Counted from the stretch's first letter, positions 53,999 to 63,660 are shown. The stretch: 64,000 bases of DNA from Muriicola sp. Z0-33 (GCF_026126425.1 NZ_JAFMPW010000011.1:62001-126000), one strand, 5' to 3'. Numbers and translations are program-made. The notes: generated from the sequence alone by a model not told the origin.

Positions 53999-55894
53999 TT
54001 AAGAAATTATCACTACAGAAAGGGGTGGAATTGTGATTTCGATAGAATTTTTTTGACCATGATAGGGAATTTTGTCTTTTTTAATCGAAGAATTTTTAAT
54101 TCCACTGCCCCCGTATATCGTGTCATCACTATTAAAAATCTCTTTTAACCTTCCGGCCTTCGCAATGCCAATTCTGTAATTTTCCCGCACTACCGGAGTA
54201 AAGTTGCACACCACAATAAGATCATTCTTTTTGTCGTGCCCCTTTCTTACATAGCTTAGAACAGAGTTCTCATAATCTCCGTAATCTATCCAGTTAAATC
54301 CTTCCGGGCTAAATTGCTTTTCGTATAAAGCAGGGTAGGTCTTATAAATGGTATTCAGTTCTTTTACTACTTGCTGTATGCCTTTGTGGAATTCAAATTC
54401 GGTTAAATGCCAATCCAGACTATGATCGTAATTCCATTCGGATGATTGTCCAAACTCACCACCCATAAAAATCAGGTTAGTTCCCGGGTGGGTAAACATA
54501 TATCCGAAAAGCAATCTCAAGTTGGCAAATCGTTGCCATTCGTCACCTGGCATCCTGTAAAGCAATGACTGCTTTCCATAGACCACCTCATCATGGGAAA
54601 AAGGAAGCATAAAGTTCTCGGTAAAAGCATAGGTCATACTGAAGGTAATATCATCCTGATGATGTCTTCTGTAAACAGGTTCTTTTTTAAAGTATTCAAG
54701 GGTATCGTGCATCCAGCCCATCATCCATTTCATGCCAAAACCAAGTCCGCCCAAATCAACCGGTCTGGATACTCCGGAGAACGCGGTAGATTCTTCAGCA
54801 ATGGTCTGTACCCCATTAAAACTCCGGTAAATTTCACTATTGAGTTCTTTGATAAATGAAATGGCTTCTAAATTCTCGTTATTGCCATATATATTGGGCT
54901 CCCACTCCCCTTCCTCCCTGGAGTAGTCCAAATAAAGCATGGAGGCCACAGCATCTACCCTTAAACCGTCAACATGAAACTGATCTAACCAGTACAAGGC
55001 GTTACTAATTAAGAAAGCCCTTACTTCATTTCTCCCATAATTGAATATTAAACTCTTCCAATCCGGATGATATCCCTTTCTTCTGTCGGGATTTTCATAT
55101 AGATGAGAACCGTCAAAGAATCCAAGGCCATGGGCGTCTTCAGGAAAATGTGATGGCACCCAATCCAGAATAACCCCTATGTCGTTTTGATGTAGTTTGT
55201 CTATCAGTAACTTAAAATCCTCCGGCTTTCCAAACCTGCTGGTAGGTGCAAAATATCCCGTTAACTGATAGCCCCATGAGGGGTCGTACGGATATTCCAT
55301 GATTGGCATAAATTCTACATGGGTAAAATTCATTTCCTTTAAATAGGCCACCAGTTCTTCGGCGAGCTGGTTGTAGCTCATGAACTTATTGTCTTTTGTC
55401 CGGCGCCATGATCCCAGATGTACTTCATATACAGAATATGGCCTGTCCAGACCATTTTTCTCTCCCCTATACCCCATCCAGGCTTTATCTTTCCATTTGT
55501 AATTTTCGTGCCAGACTACAGAGGCTGTATTTGGTGGGTGCTCGCAATACCTGGCAAAAGGATCTGCCTTTTCTGTAGCGATATCCTGGTTATTTGAAAT
55601 TATTTTGTATTTGTACTTTGTCCCCAAATCTACCCCCGGGATAAATCCTTCCCAGATTCCACTCTCATCCCATCTGACATTTAGTTTGTGATCCCCTTCT
55701 AACCAATAATTGAAATCGCCGATAACGGCCACAGATTTTGCCGAAGGCGCCCAAACAGCAAAATAGGTGCCCTTAACCCCATCTACCTCTATTGGGTGCG
55801 ATCCCAGTTTGTCATACAGCCTGTAATGTTTACCTGATTTGAAAAGTGCTATATCGAAATCGGAGAATAGACTGTGTACTACAACTTTACTCAT
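53999..55894 (-). CDS. glgB: 1,4-alpha-glucan branching enzyme
   Basis: A 631-residue enzyme. A CBM48-like domain (YDKLGSHPIEVDGVKGTYFA, about 20-105) precedes the GH13 barrel: DWVPSHFPED (region I), GLRVDAVASMLYLDY (region II with the nucleophile Asp), TIAEESTAF (region III with Glu) and FMLPFSHDEVVYGKQS (region IV). It is shorter at the N terminus than the Escherichia coli enzyme. ATG at 55894 is used; one at 55915 would overlap the kinase gene by 14 bp. It makes alpha-1,6 branches on the glucan formed by GlgE. Confidence 0.92.
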   Translation of the reverse strand: MSKVVVHSLFSDFDIALFKSGKHYRLYDKLGSHPIEVDGVKGTYFAVWAPSAKSVAVIGDFNYWLEGDHKLNVRWDESGIWEGFIPGVDLGTKYKYKIISNNQDIATEKADPFARYCEHPPNTASVVWHENYKWKDKAWMGYRGEKNGLDRPYSVYEVHLGSWRRTKDNKFMSYNQLAEELVAYLKEMNFTHVEFMPIMEYPYDPSWGYQLTGYFAPTSRFGKPEDFKLLIDKLHQNDIGVILDWVPSHFPEDAHGLGFFDGSHLYENPDRRKGYHPDWKSLIFNYGRNEVRAFLISNALYWLDQFHVDGLRVDAVASMLYLDYSREEGEWEPNIYGNNENLEAISFIKELNSEIYRSFNGVQTIAEESTAFSGVSRPVDLGGLGFGMKWMMGWMHDTLEYFKKEPVYRRHHQDDITFSMTYAFTENFMLPFSHDEVVYGKQSLLYRMPGDEWQRFANLRLLFGYMFTHPGTNLIFMGGEFGQSSEWNYDHSLDWHLTEFEFHKGIQQVVKELNTIYKTYPALYEKQFSPEGFNWIDYGDYENSVLSYVRKGHDKKNDLIVVCNFTPVVRENYRIGIAKAGRLKEIFNSDDTIYGGSGIKNSSIKKDKIPYHGQKNSIEITIPPLSVVIIS

Positions 55895-55901
55895 AATCTT
55901 C

Positions 55902-57536
55902 TTAGTTTCTATCATTAATAATGCCCATAATCCCCTCTAAAGGAATTACAGCCCACATTGGCCTGGAGTTCATTTCGTAGCCCAACTCATAAACAGCTTT
56001 TTCCAACATGCAATACTTTAGCAAAAATATCCGCTCCTGGCTATAGCCAATGTTTAGATTGTGTTCCTGGATAAGGCTGACATAATTCTCCATAAAAACC
56101 CCGATGAAATATCTATATAACAATTCCCCGGCCTTAAAGAGTTCTTCCTGAGAATAAGGATAATTATCTCCCTGGTTAAATATGGTTGCATAAATTGCGT
56201 AATGAAAAGACCGGAATATCCCAGCTATATCTTTTAAAGGTGGTTGCTTCACCTTTCTGTCCCTAATGGTACTTTCTGGCTCCCCTTCAAAATCCAGTAA
56301 ATAAAAATCATCATCCTTTACCAGAATCTGCCCCAGATGGTAATCTCCATGCACGCGTATGCGCTCCCCTTTGAGTTTCGTCCAGTCGAAAGCCACAAAC
56401 CGTTTTCTAATTTCGTTTTTTCGCTCAAGAAATTCCTTCGCCAGATCCAAAGATCTGCCCTCGAGCCTGTGCAGGCTGTTTTCTACAGTATTTAAGCGGT
56501 TCTGAAACTGATACAGCAAGCGGTTCTTTAACCACACTTCATAATCCCCGTTAAAATGGGTTGGTGTAAAAGCGGTATCCTCGAACTCTGATCCCAGGGC
56601 CACATGCATTTCTGCAGTACGCCTTGCGAGTACCTGAAGTTTTAAAAAGATATTGAGCCCGGCCCAATCTATAATTTCAGGAGGAACATCTCCAATTTTT
56701 AATCTTTGAAATAATTCTGTTGAAGGGAGGTTATCTACATGGATCTTTTTGTATTCGAGATTACTGAAAATCTTGTGCAATTCCTTAAGAAAATAATCCC
56801 AAGCATCTCCCTGGTTGGGTACCAACTCCTGCATTAATGCTATAGTGATATACACATTCTCTACATCTATTATGTTAAGGCTCCCCTGATAGGCCGGAGT
56901 GTTTTTGTACTCCCTGCGCTCGGACAGGTATCTGCTCATCTCATAATCCGGATTCTTATCGGCATATATTCTTCGGAAAAATTTAATTACTGAAGTATCA
57001 TTAATAATTATCGAAGTATTGCTCTGCTCCAGTCCCATAAATTTTGAGGAAATATATTCGGTTTCCGTAAAATTTATACTCTTGTGGTATTGTACCCTGG
57101 TAGTGTCATTGGGTTCGGCGTTAATGATCCTTTCAAAGACCAATTTCCTGAAAGACTCCAGATTAATCGCATCAATTATAAAACCTTCCTGTCCTTTTAT
57201 GGACAAAGGCAATATCCGGTCTTTTTCCGCAAAACTCTCATCAGAAACAAAGGCAATGGGCAAAAAGTAGTGCTGATAGAATGCCTCTTCAAAATTTACT
57301 TCCAAAAGCAACCCATAATACATTTCTTCATTCTGCTGTATCCTGAAATACTCCTGAAGTTCTATATATTTTAGTTTGCTCGACTTACCTCCGTACCAGC
57401 GTTGTTTTAGTATATACTCCTCTAAAATATCGGAGAGAAATACTTTTACAAACTTTTTGTCATCCAACAGATTTTCCCATTCCACATCAAATTTGTAGGG
57501 GGGCTGCAATATGGATTCCTGCTTCTTTTTAGACAT
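55902..57536 (-). CDS. Maltokinase (Pep2/Mak-like)
   Basis: A 544-residue phosphotransferase with the aminoglycoside phosphotransferase fold. The catalytic loop is in RVHGDYHLGQILVKDD (about residues 390-405) and the metal-binding DFEGEPE follows. An N-terminal unit with LKQRWYGGKSSKLKYIELQE is typical of maltokinases. The family turns maltose and ATP into maltose-1-phosphate, the substrate of GlgE. It lies 2 bp after glgE. It is not fused to trehalose synthase as in many relatives, and no such gene is in the window. Confidence 0.88.
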   Translation of the reverse strand: MSKKKQESILQPPYKFDVEWENLLDDKKFVKVFLSDILEEYILKQRWYGGKSSKLKYIELQEYFRIQQNEEMYYGLLLEVNFEEAFYQHYFLPIAFVSDESFAEKDRILPLSIKGQEGFIIDAINLESFRKLVFERIINAEPNDTTRVQYHKSINFTETEYISSKFMGLEQSNTSIIINDTSVIKFFRRIYADKNPDYEMSRYLSERREYKNTPAYQGSLNIIDVENVYITIALMQELVPNQGDAWDYFLKELHKIFSNLEYKKIHVDNLPSTELFQRLKIGDVPPEIIDWAGLNIFLKLQVLARRTAEMHVALGSEFEDTAFTPTHFNGDYEVWLKNRLLYQFQNRLNTVENSLHRLEGRSLDLAKEFLERKNEIRKRFVAFDWTKLKGERIRVHGDYHLGQILVKDDDFYLLDFEGEPESTIRDRKVKQPPLKDIAGIFRSFHYAIYATIFNQGDNYPYSQEELFKAGELLYRYFIGVFMENYVSLIQEHNLNIGYSQERIFLLKYCMLEKAVYELGYEMNSRPMWAVIPLEGIMGIINDRN

Positions 57537-57538
57537 GT

Positions 57539-59476
57539 TTATTTCTTAAGATGAAAAAGATGAAATGGTAGCGCCGGATGAAGTTCTATATAATTCCATT
57601 CATTGTGCCAAATATACCCATTATTAGTGATAACATCTCGCAATTCAAGTGCCTGACCGTTGTGGATTCCCAATGCATCCAATGGTAGTTGTAATTGCCC
57701 TCTCTGCGCGTAATGGGGATCTAGGTTAATGACAACCAAAAATTCATCGGTTTTATCGTCATCCCATTTATAAAAGGCCAGCAGCTGATCATTTTCAACT
57801 CCGCAAAAACGAATATTGTTGGTTTGTTGAAAAGCCTTATGCTCTTTTCTGACCTGGTTAATTTTGCCTATCAGATGGGTGATTTTATTCTCAATAGACC
57901 AATCCCAGTGGCGTACTTCGTATTTTTCGCAGTCCAGGTATTCTTCCTTTCCCGGCATGGCATCGGTGACCATATATTCGAATACCGGGCCATAAATTCC
58001 CAAATTCCCACATAAAGTAGCCGCCAATGCATATCGAATCAAATGCATGGCCTCGTTGGCTCCCTGAAGGTGATACGGGTTGATATCCGGAGTATTCGGC
58101 CAGAAATTTGGCCGGTAATATTCCTTCATTTCACTTTGGGTCAGCTCTACCATATATTCTATGAGCTCATGTTTCTGAACCCTCCAGGTAAAATAAGTAT
58201 ACGATTGGGAGAACCCCTGTTTTGCCAATTGCTGCATTACCTTTGGTCTGGAAAAGGCCTCAGCAAGAAACAATACATCCGGATGTTTCTTTTTCACCTC
58301 ATCTATCAACCAGCTCCAGAAATAATAGGGCTTGGTATGCGGGTTATCTACACGAAAAATAGTAATCCCCATCTTAATCCAATGCATGGTAACATCCAGT
58401 AGTTCCTTCCAAAGGGCCTTGTACCCTGAAGTCTCAAAGTAAAAGTTAACTATGTCCTGATATTTCTTGGGTGGATTCTCTGCATATTGTATGGTGCCAT
58501 CCGGGCGTTTTCTAAACCATTCCGGGTGCTCTGTGACATAAGGATGATCTGGCGCGGCCTGAAATGCCAGGTCCATTGCTATCTCAATATCAAGATCTTT
58601 GGCTTTTTTTATAAGCGATTTAAAATCGGCTGCAGTGCCCAATTCGGGATGAATAGATTTATGCCCTCCTAGTTTAGATCCTATGCCCCATGGAACTCCT
58701 GAATCTCCTTCCAGGGCGTCAGTGGTATTGTTCTTCCCTTTCCTGTTTACTTCTCCTATGGGATGGATGGGAGGAAAATACAAGACGTCAAAGCCCATCC
58801 TGGCAACCCTGGGTAATAATTTTTCACAATCGTTAAAGGTACCATGTGCTCCTGGTTCAGGTGCGGAAGACCTTGGAAAGAATTCGTACCAGGTACTGAA
58901 ATTGGCTTTTTTCCTGTCAACATATACTTTTAAAGTGGCACTCTCATTGGAAAATAACCGCTGAGGATGCGCTAAGAGCTTTTTATGAAGTTCCTTGGAA
59001 CACGCCTCTTTGACAGCCGTTTCATAGTGTTTGTCTTCCTGGAAATGTACACTCATTTCCTCTAATGCCACCTTTTCTTTTGCAGTAACCTGCCCTATAA
59101 GATACTCCAGGTATTTAACGCCGTCTAACAATTCACTTTTAACATGCTGCCCATCAGCAAGTTTCGCCTCAATACCATGTTGCCAGTTTAATCCATAATC
59201 TACCCAACCTCTTACTTTGTATTGATAAAAACCTTGTTGGGTTACCGGGAAACTGGCCTTGTAAACATCATTCCCCAAATGCTCCATGGGGATAGTATCA
59301 TATTTTTTGGCCTTATCGGTTTTATAGCATAATTCTGCCTGAATAACATCGTGTCCGTCTGGGAAAACATCGGCATACACGGTTACGGTTTCGCCTATTA
59401 CCCTTTTAATGAAATTGGTACCTCCCTGTACCTGAGGTGAAACATTTTCTATAATTACCCGTTCTTGTTTCAACAT
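57539..59476 (-). CDS. glgE: Alpha-1,4-glucan:maltose-1-phosphate maltosyltransferase
   Basis: A 645-residue GH13 enzyme (subfamily 3). Family-specific blocks are visible: FDVLYFPPIHPIGEVNRKGK, SGVPWGIGSKLGGHKSIHPE (about residues 258-285), IFRVDNPHTKPYYFWSW (nucleophile Asp, about 375) and FLAEAFSRPKVM (acid/base Glu, about 407). The N-terminal domain (1-115) and S-domain are in order. It extends alpha-1,4-glucan with maltose units from maltose-1-phosphate. It is the first gene of a glgE-maltokinase-glgB-GH31-M48 group on the minus strand. No promoter consensus is seen in the 198 bp upstream. Confidence 0.94.
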   Translation of the reverse strand: MLKQERVIIENVSPQVQGGTNFIKRVIGETVTVYADVFPDGHDVIQAELCYKTDKAKKYDTIPMEHLGNDVYKASFPVTQQGFYQYKVRGWVDYGLNWQHGIEAKLADGQHVKSELLDGVKYLEYLIGQVTAKEKVALEEMSVHFQEDKHYETAVKEACSKELHKKLLAHPQRLFSNESATLKVYVDRKKANFSTWYEFFPRSSAPEPGAHGTFNDCEKLLPRVARMGFDVLYFPPIHPIGEVNRKGKNNTTDALEGDSGVPWGIGSKLGGHKSIHPELGTAADFKSLIKKAKDLDIEIAMDLAFQAAPDHPYVTEHPEWFRKRPDGTIQYAENPPKKYQDIVNFYFETSGYKALWKELLDVTMHWIKMGITIFRVDNPHTKPYYFWSWLIDEVKKKHPDVLFLAEAFSRPKVMQQLAKQGFSQSYTYFTWRVQKHELIEYMVELTQSEMKEYYRPNFWPNTPDINPYHLQGANEAMHLIRYALAATLCGNLGIYGPVFEYMVTDAMPGKEEYLDCEKYEVRHWDWSIENKITHLIGKINQVRKEHKAFQQTNNIRFCGVENDQLLAFYKWDDDKTDEFLVVINLDPHYAQRGQLQLPLDALGIHNGQALELRDVITNNGYIWHNEWNYIELHPALPFHLFHLKK

Positions 59477-59674
59477 TTGGTTTCTAGCTTTGGTTGCGGT
59501 TAAATGTAACGATTTCTTCCTAAAATTTAGATGCTTCCACGGATATTTTAGTGGCTTTAAATTAAAAGTAAATTATTAGAATTAATTTTTTGGAACGCTT
59601 TTTGAATAGATAGTCAGACAAGCAAATAAAGGCTTAGCAGATAAGTCCAATTAATAATCATTAAAGTAAGAATT

Positions 59675-60241
59675 ATGAAAAGTACACTACTTTTTCTCAG
59701 CGCATTTTTAACCTTGATATTTGTATCATGTGAAGGGCCTGTGGGTCCTCCGGGATTTGACGGACTAGATGGGCGTGACGGTCTGGACGGCCTGGACGGG
59801 GTAAATATATTGGGGCAGGTCCTGGAAATTGAAGGAGATTTTAATGCCGGTAACGATTATGCCATTTTTTATGAATTTCCTCAAACCGTTGAAGTTTTTG
59901 AATCTGATGTGGTGCTGGTTTATATTTTATGGGATCAGACCGAAGATGGTAATGGGGAGCCGGTAGATATATGGCGATTATTACCACAAACCCGGATTTT
60001 AGATCAGGGTTTATTGCAGTATAATTTTGATCATACCTTTTTGGATGTAAGTGTTTTTCTTGAATCTGATTTTGACCTGGGCACGCTTACCGCTGGGGAC
60101 ACAGACAATCAGGTCTTTAGGATTGCAATCATGCCGGCAGATTTTAACTCTGGTGCGAAACTGAATACTTCTGATATCAATGCAGTAATGAGCACCCTAA
60201 ACGTAAAAGAGGAAAACATTAACCGCGTAATCCTAAACTAG
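59675..60241 (+). CDS. Lipoprotein with short collagen-like segment
   Basis: A 188-residue lipoprotein: LTLIFVSCEGP gives a lipobox with Cys19. About seven Gly-X-Y triplets (GPVGPPGFDGLDGRDGLDG and on) follow at residues 21-43, with Asp-rich Y positions. The remaining 140 residues form a beta-rich domain (VVLVYILWDQTEDGNGEPVD) that I do not recognise. Collagen-like stretches in bacteria can trimerise on the cell surface, though this one is too short to be stable alone. A terminator follows 25 bp later. Confidence 0.8.
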   Translation: MKSTLLFLSAFLTLIFVSCEGPVGPPGFDGLDGRDGLDGLDGVNILGQVLEIEGDFNAGNDYAIFYEFPQTVEVFESDVVLVYILWDQTEDGNGEPVDIWRLLPQTRILDQGLLQYNFDHTFLDVSVFLESDFDLGTLTAGDTDNQVFRIAIMPADFNSGAKLNTSDINAVMSTLNVKEENINRVILN

Positions 60242-60265
60242 AAGATATTTTATAATAATTGGACT

Positions 60266-60293
60266 CCCCGTACTCTACAGTACGGGGTTTTTT
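60266..60293 (+). terminator. Terminator after the collagen-like lipoprotein gene
   Basis: A perfect stem CCCCGTAC / GTACGGGG with loop TCTACA is followed by TTTTTT. It stands 25 bp beyond the stop codon. Confidence 0.88.
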
Positions 60294-60307
60294 ATAAATT
60301 GAATTCC

Positions 60308-60315
60308 TAACTTTG
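60308..60315 (+). promoter_or_regulatory. Candidate -7 element for msrB
   Basis: TAACTTTG matches TAnnTTTG, 42 bp before the msrB ATG. No TTG is found at the usual distance upstream because the preceding terminator occupies that space. Confidence 0.4.
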
Positions 60316-60356
60316 ACAGGCTTGTAATCTTATTACGTCTAAAACAAAAAAAAGTT

Positions 60357-60857
60357 ATGATAAAGCAAATTGTAGTTATAGGATGTATTCTCTTTTTAAG
60401 TTGTAAAGGAGTATCACAGGAAAAGGAGATGGTAGATGCCAACACCGATGAAAAGGAAATAGCATACGCCGTAAATAAGTCGGAAGAAGAATGGCGCAAG
60501 GAACTTACAGATATCGAATTTTATATTTTAAGGAAGGCCGGTACTGAAAATCCGGGTACCAGTGATTTGTTGGACAATAAGCGCAAAGGCACCTATGTCT
60601 GTGCGGGATGTGCCACCCCTTTGTTCAAGAGCGAACACAAATTTGATTCTGGTACTGGATGGCCAAGCTTTGACCGAGAAATAAAGGGTAATGTTGCATA
60701 TGATGTGGATTACAAAATAGGCTATAAGAGAACCGAAGAACACTGTGCAGTTTGCGGCGGACATCTGGGCCATGTCTTTGAAGATGGGCCAAGAGCTACT
60801 ACAGGTTTAAGGCATTGTATTAACGGGGCGGCCCTGGATTTTGTGCCGGAGCAATAA
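60357..60857 (+). CDS. msrB: Peptide-methionine (R)-S-oxide reductase, lipoprotein
   Basis: A 166-residue MsrB that repairs oxidised methionine R-sulfoxide. The zinc Cys pairs are CAGC (82, 85) and CAVC (130, 133). DSGTGWPSF and RHCINGAAL with catalytic Cys154 complete the signature. An N-terminal lipobox ILFLSC (Cys16) anchors it in the periplasm. Cytoplasmic MsrB proteins lack this, so this copy should repair envelope proteins. It is followed by a DinB-like gene 32 bp later. Confidence 0.93.
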   Translation: MIKQIVVIGCILFLSCKGVSQEKEMVDANTDEKEIAYAVNKSEEEWRKELTDIEFYILRKAGTENPGTSDLLDNKRKGTYVCAGCATPLFKSEHKFDSGTGWPSFDREIKGNVAYDVDYKIGYKRTEEHCAVCGGHLGHVFEDGPRATTGLRHCINGAALDFVPEQ

Positions 60858-60889
60858 GGGTCAGCAGATAGGACGATAATTAAAAACCA

Positions 60890-61417
60890 ATGACACTACA
60901 GGAAAACTTTCTGGAAAGTATTCAAAAAGAATTTCTTCGTTACAAGGGTTATGGAGAAAAAACATTTGCACAACTCACAGATCAGGATATACATTGGAAG
61001 TATCAGGAATACGATAATTGTATCTCTGTAATTGTAAAACATATTGTCGGCAATATGCTAAGCCGTTTTACCAATTTTCTGACCGAAGACGGGGAGAAAC
61101 CCTGGCGGCAGAGAGAAGCCGAATTTGATAATACCTACGCTACAAAAAAAGAAATGATTGCGGCCTGGGATATGGGTTGGAAATGTCTTTTTGATGCCAT
61201 AGATGCAGTAAATACCAATAATTTTCAGCAGACGGTCAAAATCAGAAATGAGGCGCATTCTGTTACCGAAGCATTGAACAGACAATTGGCGCATTACGCC
61301 AGCCATGTAGGGCACATTGTGATGTTGGGAAAGATGATCAAAGGAGCAGACTGGGCATCCCCTACTATACCACGTGGAGGCTCGGAAGCCTTCAATAAAG
61401 CAATGTTTGGAAAATAG
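60890..61417 (+). CDS. DUF1572 (DinB-like) protein
   Basis: A 175-residue four-helix protein of the DinB/DUF1572 type. The metal-site His residues are in VIVKHIVGNMLSRFTNFL (about residues 46-63) and LAHYASHVGHIVMLGKMI (about 134-151), at the places used in DinB proteins. DinB-like proteins include thiol transferases and stress proteins. No reaction is assigned here. It may share the msrB transcript. Confidence 0.82.
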   Translation: MTLQENFLESIQKEFLRYKGYGEKTFAQLTDQDIHWKYQEYDNCISVIVKHIVGNMLSRFTNFLTEDGEKPWRQREAEFDNTYATKKEMIAAWDMGWKCLFDAIDAVNTNNFQQTVKIRNEAHSVTEALNRQLAHYASHVGHIVMLGKMIKGADWASPTIPRGGSEAFNKAMFGK

Positions 61418-61484
61418 CCCCCGGTAATAATATCCTATTTTAGAAATTGAAGTAAGGAAATTCATTTTCTCCAATTTGGTTTTG

Positions 61485-61492
61485 TAACTTTG
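61485..61492 (+). promoter_or_regulatory. Candidate -7 element for lpdA
   Basis: TAACTTTG matches TAnnTTTG, 35 bp before the lpdA start. The -33 TTG is absent at the usual spacing. Confidence 0.4.
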
Positions 61493-61526
61493 CCACCGCA
61501 CAATTCTGTAGCTAAAAATTTCTTCT

Positions 61527-62918
61527 ATGAACACTTTTGATGTTATCGTTTTAGGCAGTGGTCCCGGAGGCTATGTAACTGCAATAAGGGCTTCACAGCT
61601 CGGTTTAAAAACCGCAATTGTTGAAAAGGAAAATCTTGGGGGTGTATGCCTCAACTGGGGTTGTATCCCTACCAAAGCGTTATTGAAATCCGCTCAGGTT
61701 TTTGAATACCTGAAACATGCCGAAGATTATGGCCTGAAGGTAGAGGGCGCAGACAAAGATTTTGATGCCGTCGTAAAAAGAAGCAGAAACGTTGCTGACG
61801 GAATGAGCAAAGGTGTTCAATTCCTGATGAAAAAAAATAAGATTGAAGTACTCAACGGATTTGGAACATTAAAAACGGGTAAGAAAGTATCTGTAAAAGA
61901 CAAAGACGGGAAAGAAACAGAGTACAGTGCGTCTCATATTATTGTAGCCACAGGTGCCAGAAGCCGGGAACTACCTAGTCTGCCCCAGGATGGCAAGAAA
62001 ATTATCGGATACCGGGAGGCGATGACTTTAGACAAGCAGCCCAAGAAAATGATTGTTGTCGGCAGCGGCGCAATCGGGATAGAATTTGCTTATTTCTACA
62101 ATGCTATGGGTACTGAGGTAACCGTAGTTGAATTCCTTCCAAATATAGTTCCTGTGGAAGATGAAGAAGTATCGAAACAACTCGAAAGAAGTTTTAAAAA
62201 GACAGGGGTGAAAATTATGACCTCCTCTGAAGTCACCAAAGTAGATACCTCAGGAGAAGGGGTAAAAGCCACGGTAAAAACGGCTAAAGGAGAGCAAATA
62301 CTGGAGGCAGATATAGTCCTTTCGGCTGTTGGGATTAAGACCAACATTGAGAATATCGGTCTGGAAGAAGTAGGGATCGCTACTGATAGGGATAAAATCA
62401 TTGTAAATGACTACTACCAAACCAATATCCCTGGTTATTATGCCATTGGGGATGTTACTGCCGGGCCGGCTCTTGCCCATGTGGCATCAGCTGAGGGTAT
62501 CCTTTGTGTAGAAAAAATTGCCGGTATGCACGTTGAACCATTGGATTACGGCAATATTCCAGGTTGTACTTATTGCATGCCCGAAATAGCATCTGTAGGC
62601 ATGACGGAAAAGCAGGCAAAAGAAAAAGGATATGAATTAAAAATCGGCAAATTTCCTTTCTCAGCAAGTGGTAAGGCAAAAGCCTCTGGCAATGCCGATG
62701 GTTTTGTAAAGGTAATTTTTGATGCCAAATACGGCGAGTGGCTGGGTTGCCATATGATAGGTGCAGGGGTTACGGATATGATAGCTGAAGCTGTTGTAGG
62801 GAGGAAGCTTGAAACCACCGGGCATGAGATATTAAAAGCTGTGCATCCACACCCGACAATGAGCGAAGCAGTTATGGAGGCCGTTGCGGCAGCATATGGC
62901 GAGGTTATCCATTTATAA
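61527..62918 (+). CDS. lpdA: Dihydrolipoyl dehydrogenase
   Basis: A 463-residue flavoprotein disulfide reductase that reoxidises lipoyl groups of 2-oxoacid dehydrogenases. FAD motif VLGSGPGGYVTAIRASQ (about 8-24), redox-active GGVCLNWGCIPTK with Cys41 and Cys46, NAD motif VVGSGAIGIEFAYFYNAMG (about 175-193) and C-terminal AVHPHPTMSEAVMEA with the catalytic His and Glu are all present. Length is normal. It is not next to other dehydrogenase-complex genes here. Its 3' end is 46 bp before the DUF3817 start. Confidence 0.96.
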   Translation: MNTFDVIVLGSGPGGYVTAIRASQLGLKTAIVEKENLGGVCLNWGCIPTKALLKSAQVFEYLKHAEDYGLKVEGADKDFDAVVKRSRNVADGMSKGVQFLMKKNKIEVLNGFGTLKTGKKVSVKDKDGKETEYSASHIIVATGARSRELPSLPQDGKKIIGYREAMTLDKQPKKMIVVGSGAIGIEFAYFYNAMGTEVTVVEFLPNIVPVEDEEVSKQLERSFKKTGVKIMTSSEVTKVDTSGEGVKATVKTAKGEQILEADIVLSAVGIKTNIENIGLEEVGIATDRDKIIVNDYYQTNIPGYYAIGDVTAGPALAHVASAEGILCVEKIAGMHVEPLDYGNIPGCTYCMPEIASVGMTEKQAKEKGYELKIGKFPFSASGKAKASGNADGFVKVIFDAKYGEWLGCHMIGAGVTDMIAEAVVGRKLETTGHEILKAVHPHPTMSEAVMEAVAAAYGEVIHL

Positions 62919-62964
62919 CCAAAAGAGAAAGAAAGAACACTATTTAAATCCAGATTGCTTAATA

Positions 62965-63252
62965 ATGCTGCAGTTATTTAGGTTTATTGCTATTCTTGAA
63001 GGCATCTCCTACCTTTCCCTATTTGGCCTGAGCATGCCTTTAAAATACTGGGGTAAAATTCCTGAGCCCAATATCTACGTAGGATATGCCCACGGCTTCC
63101 TGTTCATAGTATTTGTGGCGTTGGCAGCGGTCTTTTGCTGGCAGAATAAATGGAATATAAAGCGGTTTGCAGTTCTTTTTCTGGCTTCTCTTTTGCCTTT
63201 CGGAACCTTTTATGCGGATAAGAAATATTTAAAGCCCCTTGCCCTAACCTAA
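62965..63252 (+). CDS. DUF3817 membrane protein
   Basis: A 95-residue membrane protein. ATG at 62965 gives a direct start at LQLFRFIAILEGISYLSLF, the family's opening helix. A start at 62884 would overlap lpdA and add a charged tail. GYAHGFLFIVFVALAAVFCW and FLASLLPFGTFYADKKYLK complete the DUF3817 pattern. Its function is unknown. The 3' end overlaps aroQ by 9 bp in convergent orientation. Confidence 0.82.
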   Translation: MLQLFRFIAILEGISYLSLFGLSMPLKYWGKIPEPNIYVGYAHGFLFIVFVALAAVFCWQNKWNIKRFAVLFLASLLPFGTFYADKKYLKPLALT

Positions 63253-63660
63253 AAAGCTGCGAAGCGCTAACTCGTAGCTCTGTAGCCCAAAGCCCAAAAT
63301 AACCCCTTTAGCTCCGGAAGAGATATAGGAAATATGTCTGAAGTCCTCCCTTTTATGTGTATTGGAGATATGTACTTCAACCACTGGCGTAGTTATGGCT
63401 TTTACAGCATCCCCTATCCCTACAGAGGTATGCGTATAGGAAGCTGCATTAAGAATAATCCCATCAAAACTGAAACCCACTTCCTGTAATTTATCTATGA
63501 TCTCCCCTTCAATATTGGATTGAAAATAATCTATTTGTACCTCTGGATAATCTGCCTGCAATTGCGACAGATAGGTTTCAAAGGTAGTGTTACCGTAAAC
63601 TTCCGGTTCTCTTTTGCCCAAAAGGTTAAGATTGGGGCCGTTGATGATCATAATTTGCAT
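63244..63660 (-). CDS. aroQ: Type II 3-dehydroquinate dehydratase
   Basis: A 138-residue enzyme of the shikimate pathway. The catalytic Tyr lies in INGPNLNLLGKREPEVYG (about residues 6-23), with LNAASYTHTSVGIGDAV (Asn, His) and VVEVHISNTHKREDFRHIS (His, Arg) completing the site. It is the dodecameric type II fold, unrelated to the type I enzyme. It starts 97 bp before the end of the next gene on the minus strand, so it may be transcribed with it. Confidence 0.95.
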   Translation of the reverse strand: MQIMIINGPNLNLLGKREPEVYGNTTFETYLSQLQADYPEVQIDYFQSNIEGEIIDKLQEVGFSFDGIILNAASYTHTSVGIGDAVKAITTPVVEVHISNTHKREDFRHISYISSGAKGVILGFGLQSYELALRSFLG

